A DNA stretch of 32,915 nucleotides from Acidobacteriota bacterium (GCA_021818105.1 JAKAFB010000034.1:1-32915), one strand, 5' to 3'; shown: positions 1 to 8,026, counted from the first letter of the stretch. Notes: generated from the letters alone by a model not told the origin. A program made the numbers and translations.

Positions 1-101
1 AGATCCTGCTTGCGCAGTCCGCTTGCCCCCGGAATCTCAAGGGTACGCGCGATACGGCTCAGTTCCGTTATGTTTTTCTCTTTTAGTTCAGCGATGGTCA
101 T
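1..101 (-). CDS. rho: Transcription termination factor Rho, N-terminal fragment (cut by window edge)
   Basis: The first 33 codons of a minus-strand gene run off the window at base 1. The peptide begins MTIAELKEKNITELSRIA and ends near LRKQD. This is the small helical Rho N-terminal domain, including the RKQD/E signature that precedes the RNA-binding domain of this hexameric ATP-dependent RNA helicase. The ATG at 101-99 is preceded by AGGTGA four bases upstream, a good ribosome binding site. rpoZ lies upstream on the same strand, about 220 bp away, so two transcription-machinery genes sit in line. Only the N-terminus is visible, so the helicase core cannot be checked. Confidence 0.85.
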   Translation of the reverse strand, partial: MTIAELKEKNITELSRIARTLEIPGASGLRKQD

Positions 102-319
102 AGTCACCTGCAATTGGCGGGATGGGTGTGGAAGGTCCGGGAGGGGAAGTGCTCCGGAAACAATTAGGCGGGATTGAAGGGGTTACGGTCTGCGTGCTGT
201 TTGGTATGTGCTCTTCCCGGGCTCGAACAGGACACCCACGCAAGGGCGCGGAACAGCCATCTGTGGAGCTGGCTCCGTTGAACTCCTTGCAGGGCGAGTT
301 AATGCTTCGGGAGGTGCGG

Positions 320-538
320 TCAGGCCGCGCGGCGCGTTTCGACCGGTTTGTCCGCCGTCTGCTCAGCAGCCGGGGCACTTGGGTTGGTGTGATGGAAGCG
401 AACCAGGACTTCGTTCATCGTGTCTTGAAGCCGAGTGTTCGGCTTGTGCAGCTTGCGGGTAGCCTTGCTGGCAAGCTGACAAAGCTGGTAGCGGTTGGGC
501 ACATGAGAGAGTGCACCAAAAACCAAATCAGAACGCAT
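320..538 (-). CDS. rpoZ: DNA-directed RNA polymerase omega subunit
   Basis: The product is 72 aa and begins MRSDLVFGALSHVPNRYQLC. The segment NRYQLCQLASKATRKLH, followed by NTRLQDTMNEVL, matches the omega fold: an N-terminal helix, the (N/S)RY-LV---A-R-R motif, then the conserved helix reading NEVL. Omega is a small accessory subunit that helps assemble beta-prime into RNA polymerase. The ATG at 538 was chosen because AAGGAG lies nine bases upstream. The reading frame is open 14 codons further up, but that extension has no ribosome site and no family similarity. The tail after NPSAPA is low-complexity and probably disordered. In many bacteria rpoZ follows gmk; here it precedes rho instead, with a long non-coding stretch upstream. 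Confidence 0.85.
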   Translation of the reverse strand: MRSDLVFGALSHVPNRYQLCQLASKATRKLHKPNTRLQDTMNEVLVRFHHTNPSAPAAEQTADKPVETRRAA

Positions 539-1112
539 GATGTGTTTCTCCTTCACATTCAGCTGCCGGCTGGAACTCATTGGCGCCGCCGGTTCAACTG
601 GCTGACAATCAGTACTGAGCTGCTCCCACAGCCCTCATCCAACGATTAGACGCAAAAACCACGCATCAAGTTTTAAAAACTTTGACGCAACTCCGTGCAA
701 AAGGGTACAGGCGAGCTGACCTGTCAGGGTTTCAGATTGCCGCAGCTGGAATGCTAACGCCCTGTATTCCCGTTTCGGCATGTTTGTAAAACACACCGAT
801 ACATCAAAGGATGAGCCCTGGCTCAAGATTGATGCGGGTCATGACAGAGAAACGCGTGATCGCGTTGTGCAATCTGCCCTTGTGGATGGCACTCATGAAT
901 GTATACCCAGCCCACTTCGGGGTCAACAGTTTTTTTGCCCTGGAAATTGTGACAATCGCCCCGCGATAGAGCCATAGGATAAGCGGAGCGTAAACGTTTT
1001 ATTTCGAGTCAATTAAGCTGTCGTCTCGTAGCCGGGTTATTTTCGTGCAACCCCATGCAGTCCCAAAATGTGCGCTTTGCCCAGCCGATTGCCGTAGCGC
1101 AAGATGCCCCGC
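539..1112. other. 574-bp intergenic stretch without a convincing gene
   Basis: This lies between the start of rpoZ and the end of comM, both on the minus strand. Short open frames on either strand here lack ribosome sites and recognisable sequence. Two small symmetric elements are visible: an AT-rich palindrome at 668-682 (AAGTTTT-A-AAAACTT) and a hairpin at 851-866 (AACGCG-TGAT-CGCGTT). The rpoZ promoter should be in this stretch, but no pair of hexamers is good enough to name. No tRNA-like cloverleaf was seen. Confidence 0.5.
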
Positions 1113-2672
1113 CTATGCCCAGTAACTGCGGTCCAGCGTCCGATATTGGATGGCTTCGGCCAAGTGCGCCACCACCAGATGCTCTGCTCCCTCCAGGTCG
1201 GCGATTGTCCGAGCCACTTTCAGGATGCGGTCATGGGCACGGGCGGTTAGACCCTGCTGATGCATAACCCGTTCGAGCAAACGTTCGGCATCCGGGTTCA
1301 GCTCACAATAGGCACGAATCTGTCGGGTGGACATCTGAGCATTCGAGTAAATCTTTTCGCCAAACCGTCCAAAGCGCTCCCTCTGCCTCTCGCGCGCTGC
1401 CAACACACGCGCGCGAATTTCTGCCGATCCCTCTGCCGCTGCCCCACCGCGCAGCTCTTTATATTGGACAGCCGGCACCTCTATATGAATATCGATGCGG
1501 TCCAACAGTGGACCGGAGATCTTGGCCACATAGCGCTGAATCATCGGGGGCGTGCACATGCACTCGCGCGACTTATCGTTAAAGTAACCGCAAGGGCACG
1601 GATTCATGGCCGCAGCCAGCATGAAGCGCGCCGGAAAATTCAGCGACATCGATGCCCGCGCAATGGTCACCGTGTGGTCCTCAAGCGGCTGGCGCATCAC
1701 CTCCAGCACGTTGCGCGGGAACTCCGGCAGTTCGTCCAAAAATAGCAAGCCATTATGCGCCAGCGATACCTCGCCAGGCCGCGGCACGATGCCGCCGCCA
1801 ATCAGGCCCGCGTCAGAGATGGTGTGATGCGGCGAGCGAAAGGGGCGCTGGGTCACCAACCCCGCGTTTGAGTCAAGTACGCCAGCCACGGAATGAATCT
1901 TTGTCGTTTCGAGGGCCTCCTCAAACGTCAGCGGCGCCAGAATAGACGGCAGGCGCTTGGCCAGCATCGTCTTGCCGGAGCCGGGCGGGCCGATCATCAA
2001 AATGTTGTGGCTCCCCGCTGCTGCCACCTCCAGCGCGCGCTTGGCCGTCTGCTGCCCTCGCACATCCTTGAAGTCAAGGGTGAAGTGCTGCAACTCGCCC
2101 ACCAGCGTCTCTGCCGAAACCCGATACGGCTCGCGCTGAATGACGCCAACCACCGCAGAGTTGAGAAGCTCGAGCACGTCGAGCAGCGATGAGACAGGAT
2201 AGACATTGACGCCTTCAACCACTGCAGCCTCCGCAGCGTTGGCCGCAGGTAGTATCAGGTTGGGGATACCTTTCTCACGCGCCAGGATAGCAATGGGCAA
2301 AATGCCGGGCACCGCGCGCACGCTTCCGTCCAGCCCCAGCTCGCCCACCAGCATGTATCGGCTTAAATCGCTGACTTGCAGTGCTCCATAGGCACCCAGG
2401 ATTCCAACTGCGATGGGCAAATCGAACCCTGAGCCTTCCTTTTTCAGATCAGCGGGCGCCAGGTTGATGGTGATATGCGTGGGTGGAATCAAGTAGCCGG
2501 AGTTCTTGATGGCGGCGCGCACGCGATCGCGGCTTTCGCGCACCGCCGCATCCGGCAGCCCGACTGTATGAAAGTGATCCTGATCTGTAACTACGCCGCT
2601 ATAGTCGACTTCGACATCAATGAGGTTGGCGTCGATTCCGTAAACGGCCGCGCTGAGAGCTTTAAAGAGCAT
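1113..2672 (-). CDS. comM: ComM/YifB-family Mg-chelatase-like AAA+ ATPase
   Basis: The product is 519 aa, the normal length for this family. The N-terminal part begins [20 protein letters not shown] and contains the [14 protein letters not shown] segment typical of YifB/ComM. The AAA+ core follows, with Walker [16 protein letters not shown] and Walker [13 protein letters not shown] cysteine-rich stretch ([15 protein letters not shown]) follows Walker B, then the C-terminal Mg_chelatase_C helical domain. ComM is a hexameric branch-migration helicase that extends heteroduplex during natural transformation; despite the name it does not chelate metal. The ATG at 2672 fits the family N-terminus. 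A GTG 13 codons further up (2711) is possible but adds unconserved residues. Neither start has a strong ribosome site. The gene diverges from the serine dehydratase gene over less than 100 bp. Confidence 0.9.
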   Translation of the reverse strand: MLFKALSAAVYGIDANLIDVEVDYSGVVTDQDHFHTVGLPDAAVRESRDRVRAAIKNSGYLIPPTHITINLAPADLKKEGSGFDLPIAVGILGAYGALQVSDLSRYMLVGELGLDGSVRAVPGILPIAILAREKGIPNLILPAANAAEAAVVEGVNVYPVSSLLDVLELLNSAVVGVIQREPYRVSAETLVGELQHFTLDFKDVRGQQTAKRALEVAAAGSHNILMIGPPGSGKTMLAKRLPSILAPLTFEEALETTKIHSVAGVLDSNAGLVTQRPFRSPHHTISDAGLIGGGIVPRPGEVSLAHNGLLFLDELPEFPRNVLEVMRQPLEDHTVTIARASMSLNFPARFMLAAAMNPCPCGYFNDKSRECMCTPPMIQRYVAKISGPLLDRIDIHIEVPAVQYKELRGGAAAEGSAEIRARVLAARERQRERFGRFGEKIYSNAQMSTRQIRAYCELNPDAERLLERVMHQQGLTARAHDRILKVARTIADLEGAEHLVVAHLAEAIQYRTLDRSYWA

Positions 2673-2727
2673 GGCGGTTGTTTGCTGCGAGTGTACCAGA
2701 TAGCGGCGCACTGCTGCTGGTGACCGC

Positions 2728-2757
2728 TGAACAAGCGTGCCGGTTTCCCGCTACAAT
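2728..2757 (+). promoter_or_regulatory. Candidate promoter for L-serine dehydratase, likely leaderless
   Basis: A -35-like TGAACA (2728-2733, 4/6) and a -10 TACAAT (2752-2757, 5/6) are separated by 18 bp. Initiation about 7 nt after the -10 would fall on the GTG at 2764, so the mRNA would start at or beside the start codon. No Shine-Dalgarno sequence is present, which agrees with that. Confidence 0.5.
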
Positions 2758-2763
2758 GCTTGC

Positions 2764-4176
2764 GTGACGACGAGCCTTTTTGATTTGTACAAAATCGGCG
2801 TCGGTCCATCCAGCTCACACACCATGGGCCCCATGCGAGCCGCCTGCCTCTTTGCGCGCGAGCTTGAAACGCGTGGCGTGCTGCCCCATGTAAAGCGCGT
2901 GCAGGCGGAGTTGTTCGGCTCCCTCGCACTCACCGGCATGGGCCATGCCACAGACCGCGCCGTGTTGCTCGGATTGTCCGGTCACGAACCCGCCACCATC
3001 GAACCGTCTGCCATCGAAGCAACTGTGACAGCAATTCGCACAGCTAGGCGTATCCAGTTGGCAGGCAAACACGCAGTTGCCTTTGAAGAGTCAAGCGACC
3101 TGCTTTTCCGGCGTGATCAGATGTTACCCCCGGATGCACACACGCAGCATCCCAACGGCATGCGCTTTTCGGCATGGGATGCGGCGGGGACAAAGCTCGA
3201 CGAGCGCACCTACTTTTCCATCGGCGGGGGATTCATCACAGAGGACGGTGTAGCTGAGACCAGCGAGCGTCCGCAGGTTTTGGTTCCCTTCCCCTTTCAC
3301 ACCGGTGAGGAACTTCTTGCAATCGCACACGCGCATGAATTGAGCATCAGCGCGCTGATGCTAGAGAACGAGTGTGCCCTCATGCCTCCCAATGCGGGGC
3401 GTTCTCCGGTAGAAATGGTCCGCGAAGGTATCGATCACATCTGGCAGACCATGCAGGACTGTGTGCAGCGTGGCATGGCAACGGAGGGCATCCTGCCCGG
3501 AGGACTAAATGTGCGCCGCCGTGCACACCGTCTAGCCGAACGTCTGCGTGAGCGGGAGGTCAACGGCCTGCGCGGCGATCCACTTGCGCCTCTGGACTGG
3601 GTGACGGTGTATGCCATGGCCGTCAACGAGGAGAACGCGGCGGGTGGCCGCGTGGTCACAGCCCCCACCAACGGCTCTTCCGGTGTGGTGCCGGCCGTGG
3701 CGCATTACTATGATCGCTTTGTGCCGGGCGCCGATCACGAGGGCCTGCTGCGCTTCTTCCTCGCCTCCGCTGCCATCGGCATCCTCTATAAGGAGAACGC
3801 TTCCATCAGTGGTGCCGAAGTCGGCTGTCAGGGAGAAGTAGGAGTTGCCTGCTCGATGGCGGCGGGCGGTCTGGCCGCGGCGATGGGTGGCACCAATGGC
3901 CAGGTGGAACACGCAGCGGAGATCGCCATGGAGCATAATCTCGGCATGACCTGCGATCCCATCGGCGGACTGGTCCAGATCCCCTGCATCGAACGAAACG
4001 CCATGGGCGCGGCAAAGGCCGTGCAGGCCACACGAATCGCTCTGAACGAATCTGAAGCACACAAGGTTTCGCTCGACCAGGTGATTCACACCATGTATGT
4101 GACCGGTCTCGACATGCAGTCACGCTACAAGGAGACCAGCCTGGGCGGGCTCGCCTTGAATATCATCGAGTGCTAA
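2764..4176 (+). CDS. sdaA: L-serine ammonia-lyase (iron-sulfur L-serine dehydratase, single chain)
   Basis: The product is 470 aa and converts L-serine to pyruvate and ammonia. The N-terminal beta domain starts TTSLFDLYKIGVGPSSSHTM, with the family signature GPSSSHTMGPMRAA. The alpha domain carries the catalytic [4Fe-4S] region: SGAEVGCQGEVGVACSMA, then GMTCDPIGGLVQIPCIERN, with the conserved cysteines present. Both domains are fused in one chain, as in E. coli SdaA/SdaB and unlike the two-subunit Bacillus enzyme. The GTG at 2764 was chosen because it begins the family-conserved part and sits six bases behind a TACAAT box. A GTG at 2737 would add nine unconserved residues. The next gene, a CPBP protease, starts about 80 bp downstream on the same strand. 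Confidence 0.92.
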   Translation: MTTSLFDLYKIGVGPSSSHTMGPMRAACLFARELETRGVLPHVKRVQAELFGSLALTGMGHATDRAVLLGLSGHEPATIEPSAIEATVTAIRTARRIQLAGKHAVAFEESSDLLFRRDQMLPPDAHTQHPNGMRFSAWDAAGTKLDERTYFSIGGGFITEDGVAETSERPQVLVPFPFHTGEELLAIAHAHELSISALMLENECALMPPNAGRSPVEMVREGIDHIWQTMQDCVQRGMATEGILPGGLNVRRRAHRLAERLREREVNGLRGDPLAPLDWVTVYAMAVNEENAAGGRVVTAPTNGSSGVVPAVAHYYDRFVPGADHEGLLRFFLASAAIGILYKENASISGAEVGCQGEVGVACSMAAGGLAAAMGGTNGQVEHAAEIAMEHNLGMTCDPIGGLVQIPCIERNAMGAAKAVQATRIALNESEAHKVSLDQVIHTMYVTGLDMQSRYKETSLGGLALNIIEC

Positions 4177-4255
4177 CAAAGAGGTCAGTTCGTCCGCCAG
4201 CACCCGCTAGTCGCAACACCATCCGATTGTCTGTTCATTGCCCGGGGGAACCTCA

Positions 4256-5086
4256 TTGGAAACGCCTGAACTGAGACCGGACGACATGCCGTCGGGTAAT
4301 GGAGAGCAAAGCGTGGCTGCCTCTCCCGCACAGGCCACAGTCGCGCCCACATGGCACACCCTCGTACTCGTCATGTGGATCCTCGGCATCTCTTTGAGCG
4401 GCGCATCTCGCCTTGCGATGCTGCGCCACACACCGGGACGGCTCTCCATTTACGCCATGACGGCCGTCATGGAACTCGTCCTCTTTGGGTGGGTCGCGCT
4501 AGGCCTGCGCCTGCGCAACATCCCACTGCGCTCCATCTTCGGCGCCATCGACGGCGGCATACGCGCCATTGCGCGGGACCTCGCCATCGCACTTGTGTTC
4601 TGGTTCGGGTCACTCATGATTCTTGGAACGCTGGGCGTGGCATGGGCTGGGGCAGATGCCATGTGGAAGCACCTACATCCCACTCCAGGACAGAAGGCTC
4701 CAGAGGTAAGCCCACAGCGGCAGAATGCGCGCATGCTCGCGCAGCTTGCGCCTGCAAATGCGCAGGAAGTCGCAGGCTGGGCGCTGCTGTGCATGCTCGT
4801 GGGACTGGTGGAAGAGACCGTGTTCCGCGGTTATCTGCAACGACAGTTCAGCGCGTGGGCAGGCGGAGGTGTTACCGCAGGCATTGTGTTTTCCGCGCTC
4901 ATCTTCGGCGCGGCACATGGATATCAGGGCGTGCGCAGCATGGTGCTGCTCGCAGTCTTCGGCGTGCTTTTCGGTTTGCTCGCTCACTTCCGCCGCAGTT
5001 TGCGCGCAGGAATGTTTGCGCACAGCTGGCACGATCTCATCACTGGTTTAGCGCTTGCTCTGCTCAGAATGCACCACATACTTTGA
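4256..5086 (+). CDS. CPBP-family intramembrane metalloprotease (Abi/CAAX-prenyl-protease-like)
   Basis: The product is about 276 aa and strongly hydrophobic, with roughly six to eight membrane segments after a polar N-terminus of about 35 residues. The three hallmarks of the CPBP/Abi family are in order near the C-terminus: EETVFRGYLQ (the EExxxR motif), FGAAHGY (FxxxH) and FAHSWHD (HxxxD/N-type). The Glu and His residues form the glutamate-type active site in the membrane. Bacterial members have roles in protein processing, bacteriocin self-immunity and stress; the substrate cannot be told here. The start is uncertain. TTG at 4256 has a GGGGGAA tract a few bases upstream, TTG at 4238 is in frame, and ATG at 4286 is a shorter alternative. 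Confidence 0.82.
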   Translation: METPELRPDDMPSGNGEQSVAASPAQATVAPTWHTLVLVMWILGISLSGASRLAMLRHTPGRLSIYAMTAVMELVLFGWVALGLRLRNIPLRSIFGAIDGGIRAIARDLAIALVFWFGSLMILGTLGVAWAGADAMWKHLHPTPGQKAPEVSPQRQNARMLAQLAPANAQEVAGWALLCMLVGLVEETVFRGYLQRQFSAWAGGGVTAGIVFSALIFGAAHGYQGVRSMVLLAVFGVLFGLLAHFRRSLRAGMFAHSWHDLITGLALALLRMHHIL

Positions 5087-5158
5087 GCGTCCTCGACGGC
5101 GTTCGGTACCGAGTTAAATAATTGATGACACTTTTTCCACTTTGCTCACGTTTTTTGC

Positions 5159-5187
5159 TTGACACTGAGCAAGCATGAATCTATACA
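5159..5187 (+). promoter_or_regulatory. Strong sigma-70-type promoter of the Lys/Ala peptide gene
   Basis: A perfect -35 TTGACA (5159-5164) and a -10 TATACA (5182-5187, 5/6) are separated by exactly 17 bp. This is the best consensus promoter in the window. Transcription should start near 5194, which is the first base of the palindrome at 5194-5215. Confidence 0.8.
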
Positions 5188-5193
5188 TTCCTC

Positions 5194-5234
5194 AACTGCA
5201 ATTCCAATTGCAGTTTCGATGCAACCCATCGAAA
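5194..5234 (+). promoter_or_regulatory. Structured 5' leader: two back-to-back hairpins
   Basis: The first hairpin is a perfect 10-bp inverted repeat, AACTGCAATT (5194-5203) and AATTGCAGTT (5206-5215), separated by CC. The second is TTTCGATG (5214-5221) and CATCGAAA (5227-5234) with loop CAACC. They share two bases, so both stems cannot be fully formed at once. The first lies at the predicted 5' end of the transcript, where it could protect the mRNA from decay. As DNA, the same palindrome could be an operator just downstream of the promoter. Confidence 0.6.
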
Positions 5235-5249
5235 AGGGAGAATAGGCAA

Positions 5250-5321
5250 ATGGCAACGAAGAAAGCAGCCAAGAAGGCACCCGCGAAGAAGGCCGCGAAG
5301 AAAGCCGCGAAGAAGAAGTAA
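5250..5321 (+). CDS. 23-residue Lys/Ala-rich histone-H1-tail-like peptide
   Basis: A tiny frame opens with ATG at 5250 and stops with TAA at 5319-5321. The product begins MATKKAAKKAPAKK and continues with AAKKAAKK-type repeats to KKK. It is almost only lysine and alanine, with one proline and one threonine. GGGAG lies about 10 bases before the ATG. The composition matches the C-terminal tails of bacterial H1-like proteins (Bordetella BpH1, chlamydial Hc1) and the AKK repeats of some actinobacterial HU proteins, which bind DNA by charge. Here the tail stands alone with no globular domain. The unit has a consensus promoter, a folded leader and a very strong terminator, so it is a compact monocistronic gene of about 190 nt. 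DNA or RNA binding is inferred from charge. It could instead be the coding part of a dual-function small RNA. Confidence 0.72.
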   Translation: MATKKAAKKAPAKKAAKKAAKKK

Positions 5322-5342
5322 CGGGTCATCCAACCAAAAGGC

Positions 5343-5384
5343 AACACTGAGGGGGACGCTCACAGCGTCCCCCTCAGTGTTTTT
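5343..5384 (+). terminator. Rho-independent terminator of the Lys/Ala peptide gene
   Basis: A perfect 18-bp stem has its left arm at 5343-5360 (containing ACTGAGGGGGACGCT) and its right arm at 5364-5381. The loop is three bases (CAC) and the 3' end runs through GTTTTTGG. It begins 21 bp after the peptide stop codon and about 50 bp before rsmE, so it insulates the two genes. Confidence 0.9.
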
Positions 5385-5430
5385 GGAAACAAGGTATGCT
5401 TGTAGGCGCAGGATGCACGAGGGAGCGCCG

Positions 5431-6162
5431 ATGACACGCCGCCGCTGGATTGCAGAACACTGGGATGAAGCCACCGCAACGCTCGTGGGAACGCAGGCCG
5501 AGCACATGATTCGCGTGCTGCGCGCGCAGCGCGGCATAGAGGCCGATGTAGTCGCCGGTGGCCGTGTTTTCCATGCCGAAGTCGCCGCCATTGAAAACGG
5601 CGAGGTGCGCTTCAATCTGCTCGCGGAGTTGGAAGCGGATCCTGCGCTGCCGGTCACGCTCGCGATGGCCGTTTACAAATTCGATCACATGGAGTGGGCC
5701 ATCGAGAAAGCCACCGAGCTCGGCGTCGCCGCCATTGCGCCCATGATCGCGTGGCGCACCGAAAAGCATCTGGCGCAGGCCGCCGAAAAGCGTGCGGAGC
5801 GCTGGCGGCGCATTGCCAAGGAAGCATCGCAGCAGGCACGCCGTGCTGACATTCCGGTGATCCGCAATCCTGTGCCGCTCGCAACGCTCGTCCGTACCGC
5901 CTCATCTGCGGCCCGCATCGTGTTAGCCGAGCAGGAGCGCTCCACCACACTTCGCCATGCCATGGATGCAATCCTGGCCTCCACGGGTGATGAGATGCCC
6001 TCGCTCGAAATTGCCATTGGCCCCGAGGGCGGATGGGCTCCGGCAGAAGAGGCGATGTTTGACGCGAACGGCTGGCACGCCGTCTCGCTAGGGCCGCGCA
6101 TCTTGCGTGCGGAAACAGCCGCCATCTCGGCGCTCGCGGTTGTCGCTTCCTATTTGGAGTAG
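5431..6162 (+). CDS. rsmE: 16S rRNA (uracil1498-N3)-methyltransferase
   Basis: The product is 243 aa, the usual RsmE length. It has an N-terminal PUA-like domain and a C-terminal SPOUT (trefoil-knot) methyltransferase domain. Visible signatures are the EKATELGV helix, RWRRIAKEASQQARR, IGPEGGW (the SAM-binding knot) and SLGPRILRAETA. The enzyme methylates N3 of U1498 in the decoding region of 16S rRNA. The ATG at 5431 was chosen because GAGGGAG precedes it with five bases between. An in-frame ATG at 5413 is less well placed. A terminator isolates it from the small gene upstream, and it converges on the UxaA-type gene with 34 bp between the stops. Confidence 0.93.
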   Translation: MTRRRWIAEHWDEATATLVGTQAEHMIRVLRAQRGIEADVVAGGRVFHAEVAAIENGEVRFNLLAELEADPALPVTLAMAVYKFDHMEWAIEKATELGVAAIAPMIAWRTEKHLAQAAEKRAERWRRIAKEASQQARRADIPVIRNPVPLATLVRTASSAARIVLAEQERSTTLRHAMDAILASTGDEMPSLEIAIGPEGGWAPAEEAMFDANGWHAVSLGPRILRAETAAISALAVVASYLE

Positions 6163-6196
6163 CATGGTCGCCGCGAGTATTACTCGGGCGATGCGC

Positions 6197-7834
6197 TCAG
6201 AGCGATACCCCGCGCTTCCACGGGATGAAGTCATTCTGCCCAAGCTGTTCGGCCTTGGTCAGGCACTGCCCGCTGGCCACCTCAATGCAAAGCTCGAGCA
6301 GTTTCTCTGCGCAGGCAGGGATGTTTGTTTCGCCGGTCACAATTCCGCCTGTGTCAAAGTCGATGATGTCTGCCATCCGTTGCGCTAGTGCTGTGTTGGT
6401 GGAAATCTTCACAACCGGCGCAATCGGGTTGCCGGTCGGCGTGCCCAGTCCGGTAGTAAACAGGACGATACTTGCGCCTGCCCCCACCTGCGCCGTCACG
6501 CACTCCAGGTCGTTGCCCGGCGTACATTGCAGGTTGAGCCCCGGCGTGGTCGCGTACTGGGGAAAATCCAGCACACCACTCACCGGCGCCACGCCACCCT
6601 TGCGTGCCGCTCCCGCAGACTTGATGGCATCCGTGATGAGGCCATCTTCAATGTTGCCCGGCGAGGGATTCATCTCGAACCCTGACTGCACAGCTCGAGC
6701 CCGTGCTGCGTAAGCATGCATCAGGTCATAGAAGCGTTGCGCCAGTTCGTCGGTAACACAGCGATTGATGAGCTCCTGCTCAACGCCGTGCAGTTCGGGG
6801 AACTCAGACAGCAGCGTTTTGCCTCCCAACCCCACCAGCAGATCAGAAAGATAGCCAATCGTCGGATTGGCCGAGATGCCGCTGAACCCATCCGAGCCGC
6901 CGCACTTCAGACCAACAGTTAGCGCCGACAAGGGTGCGGGCGCACGCTCTGCTCGGTTGGCCACTGCCAATGCCGCAAAGGTTTCGTCAATCGCGCGGCT
7001 CATCAGCGCTTCGTCGCTGCCCGAACGCTGTTGATCAAAAATCAGCACCGGCTTGCTCAGTTTCGGATCACGTGCGCGCAATTCATCCATCAGCATGCTG
7101 ATCTGCGCGTTCTGGCAGCCAAGACTCAGAACCGTTGCGCCTGCCACATTGGGATGATGAATATACCCCGCCAGCAGCCCACAAAGGGCCTGCGCGTCCT
7201 GGCGTGTTCCTCCGCAGCCGCCCTCATGCGTCAAAAAGCGAATACCATCCAGGTTTGGGAACACGCGCTCTTGCTGCATTTCCACGATGATTTCTTGCTC
7301 TCCCGGCATCCTGGCCGCCGCCTGGTTCTGCACCAGCGCACGCACGCGCTGGCGATAAGGATTGTGCGCTTTGGCGTAGCCCAGCTCCTCTTCCAGTGCC
7401 TCCCGCATGCGCTCCACGTTGCGGTTTTCGCAGAAGACGAGCGGCAGCACCAGCCAGTAGTTCCGCGTACCCACCTGGCCATCGGCGCGGTGATAGCCCA
7501 TGAAAGAGCGCTTCCCCCAAGGCGTGGGATCCGGCAGTGCAAACGACACAGGCTGGCGCACAGCCGTGTATTCTTCAGCGCGGTGACGAATGTTGCGCGT
7601 CGTCAGCAGCCCGCCACGCTGAATGGGGGCGGTCGCTTCACCCACGACCATTCCGTAGAGATAAATCAGGTCGCCGGGCTTCAGGTCCACCAGCGCCAGC
7701 TTGTGCTTTGCGGGAATCGCTTCCACGACAGGGCAAGAGAACTGCCCGAAGTGCACCACAGTACCAGCGCTCAGCGAAGCAAGCGCCACCAGCACATTAT
7801 CGCGCGGATCAATTTGCAGCACGGTTTGCAGCAT
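6197..7834 (-). CDS. UxaA-family sugar-acid dehydratase (altronate/galactarate dehydratase-like)
   Basis: The product is 545 aa and has the two-part layout of the UxaA/GarD family. An N-terminal SAF domain (about residues 1-90) begins MLQTVLQIDPRDNVLVAL. The larger catalytic region contains MGYHRADGQVGTRNYW, THEGGCGG, SLGCQNAQIS, LKCGGSDGFSGISANP and VLFTTGLGTPTGNPIAPVVK, all family-typical, with conserved cysteines that suit iron binding. These enzymes remove water from aldonic or aldaric acids to give 2-keto-3-deoxy acids. Altronate or galactarate are the classical substrates. Next to fucose/rhamnose-type genes, a deoxy-sugar acid such as fuconate or rhamnonate is possible but is inference. 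The ATG at 7834 has GGAG nine bases upstream. The gene diverges from the glycosidase operon around a shared operator-like element. Confidence 0.88.
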   Translation of the reverse strand: MLQTVLQIDPRDNVLVALASLSAGTVVHFGQFSCPVVEAIPAKHKLALVDLKPGDLIYLYGMVVGEATAPIQRGGLLTTRNIRHRAEEYTAVRQPVSFALPDPTPWGKRSFMGYHRADGQVGTRNYWLVLPLVFCENRNVERMREALEEELGYAKAHNPYRQRVRALVQNQAAARMPGEQEIIVEMQQERVFPNLDGIRFLTHEGGCGGTRQDAQALCGLLAGYIHHPNVAGATVLSLGCQNAQISMLMDELRARDPKLSKPVLIFDQQRSGSDEALMSRAIDETFAALAVANRAERAPAPLSALTVGLKCGGSDGFSGISANPTIGYLSDLLVGLGGKTLLSEFPELHGVEQELINRCVTDELAQRFYDLMHAYAARARAVQSGFEMNPSPGNIEDGLITDAIKSAGAARKGGVAPVSGVLDFPQYATTPGLNLQCTPGNDLECVTAQVGAGASIVLFTTGLGTPTGNPIAPVVKISTNTALAQRMADIIDFDTGGIVTGETNIPACAEKLLELCIEVASGQCLTKAEQLGQNDFIPWKRGVSL

Positions 7835-7975
7835 CAGGATTTCTCCGGAATCAGACGGATGAAGATCTTCAAACAACACTCCGCCTCAGCCAGCATACAA
7901 CCTCTTTCGCTAGGGCTCTCGGCCCCTGCGGATACGGGCATCAAGCAGCAATCGGACGTTGCTCGCGCACAGATG

Positions 7976-8012
7976 CGAATGCCAATACGGAAAATATTGC
8001 AACTGGCATTCG
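7976..8012. promoter_or_regulatory. Operator-like inverted repeat between the divergent sugar genes
   Basis: CGAATGCCA (7976-7984) and TGGCATTCG (8004-8012) are a perfect 9-bp inverted repeat with a 19-bp centre. Inside it CAATA (7983-7987) and TATTG (7995-7999) are also inverted, so the element is symmetric over most of 37 bp. It covers the -35 of the plus-strand promoter proposed at 7997-8026. This is the expected position for a repressor that senses the sugar substrate. No regulator gene is present in the window. Confidence 0.6.
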
Positions 8013-8026
8013 AGGGATGATATACC
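7997..8026 (+). promoter_or_regulatory. Candidate promoter of the glycosidase-mutarotase-isomerase operon
   Basis: TTGCAA (7997-8002, 4/6) and TATACC (8021-8026, 4/6) are separated by 18 bp. The leader would be about 60 nt. The right arm of the inverted repeat lies between the two boxes and the -35 lies inside the element, consistent with repression by steric block. Confidence 0.4.

Noticed and set aside
122-649. 175-codon plus-strand frame over the rpoZ region
   Set aside because: It is antisense to rpoZ, which has both family similarity and an AAGGAG site. The frame has neither.
990-1050. Possible tRNA T-arm (TTTCGAGTCAATT)
   Set aside because: No acceptor or anticodon stem could be built around it.
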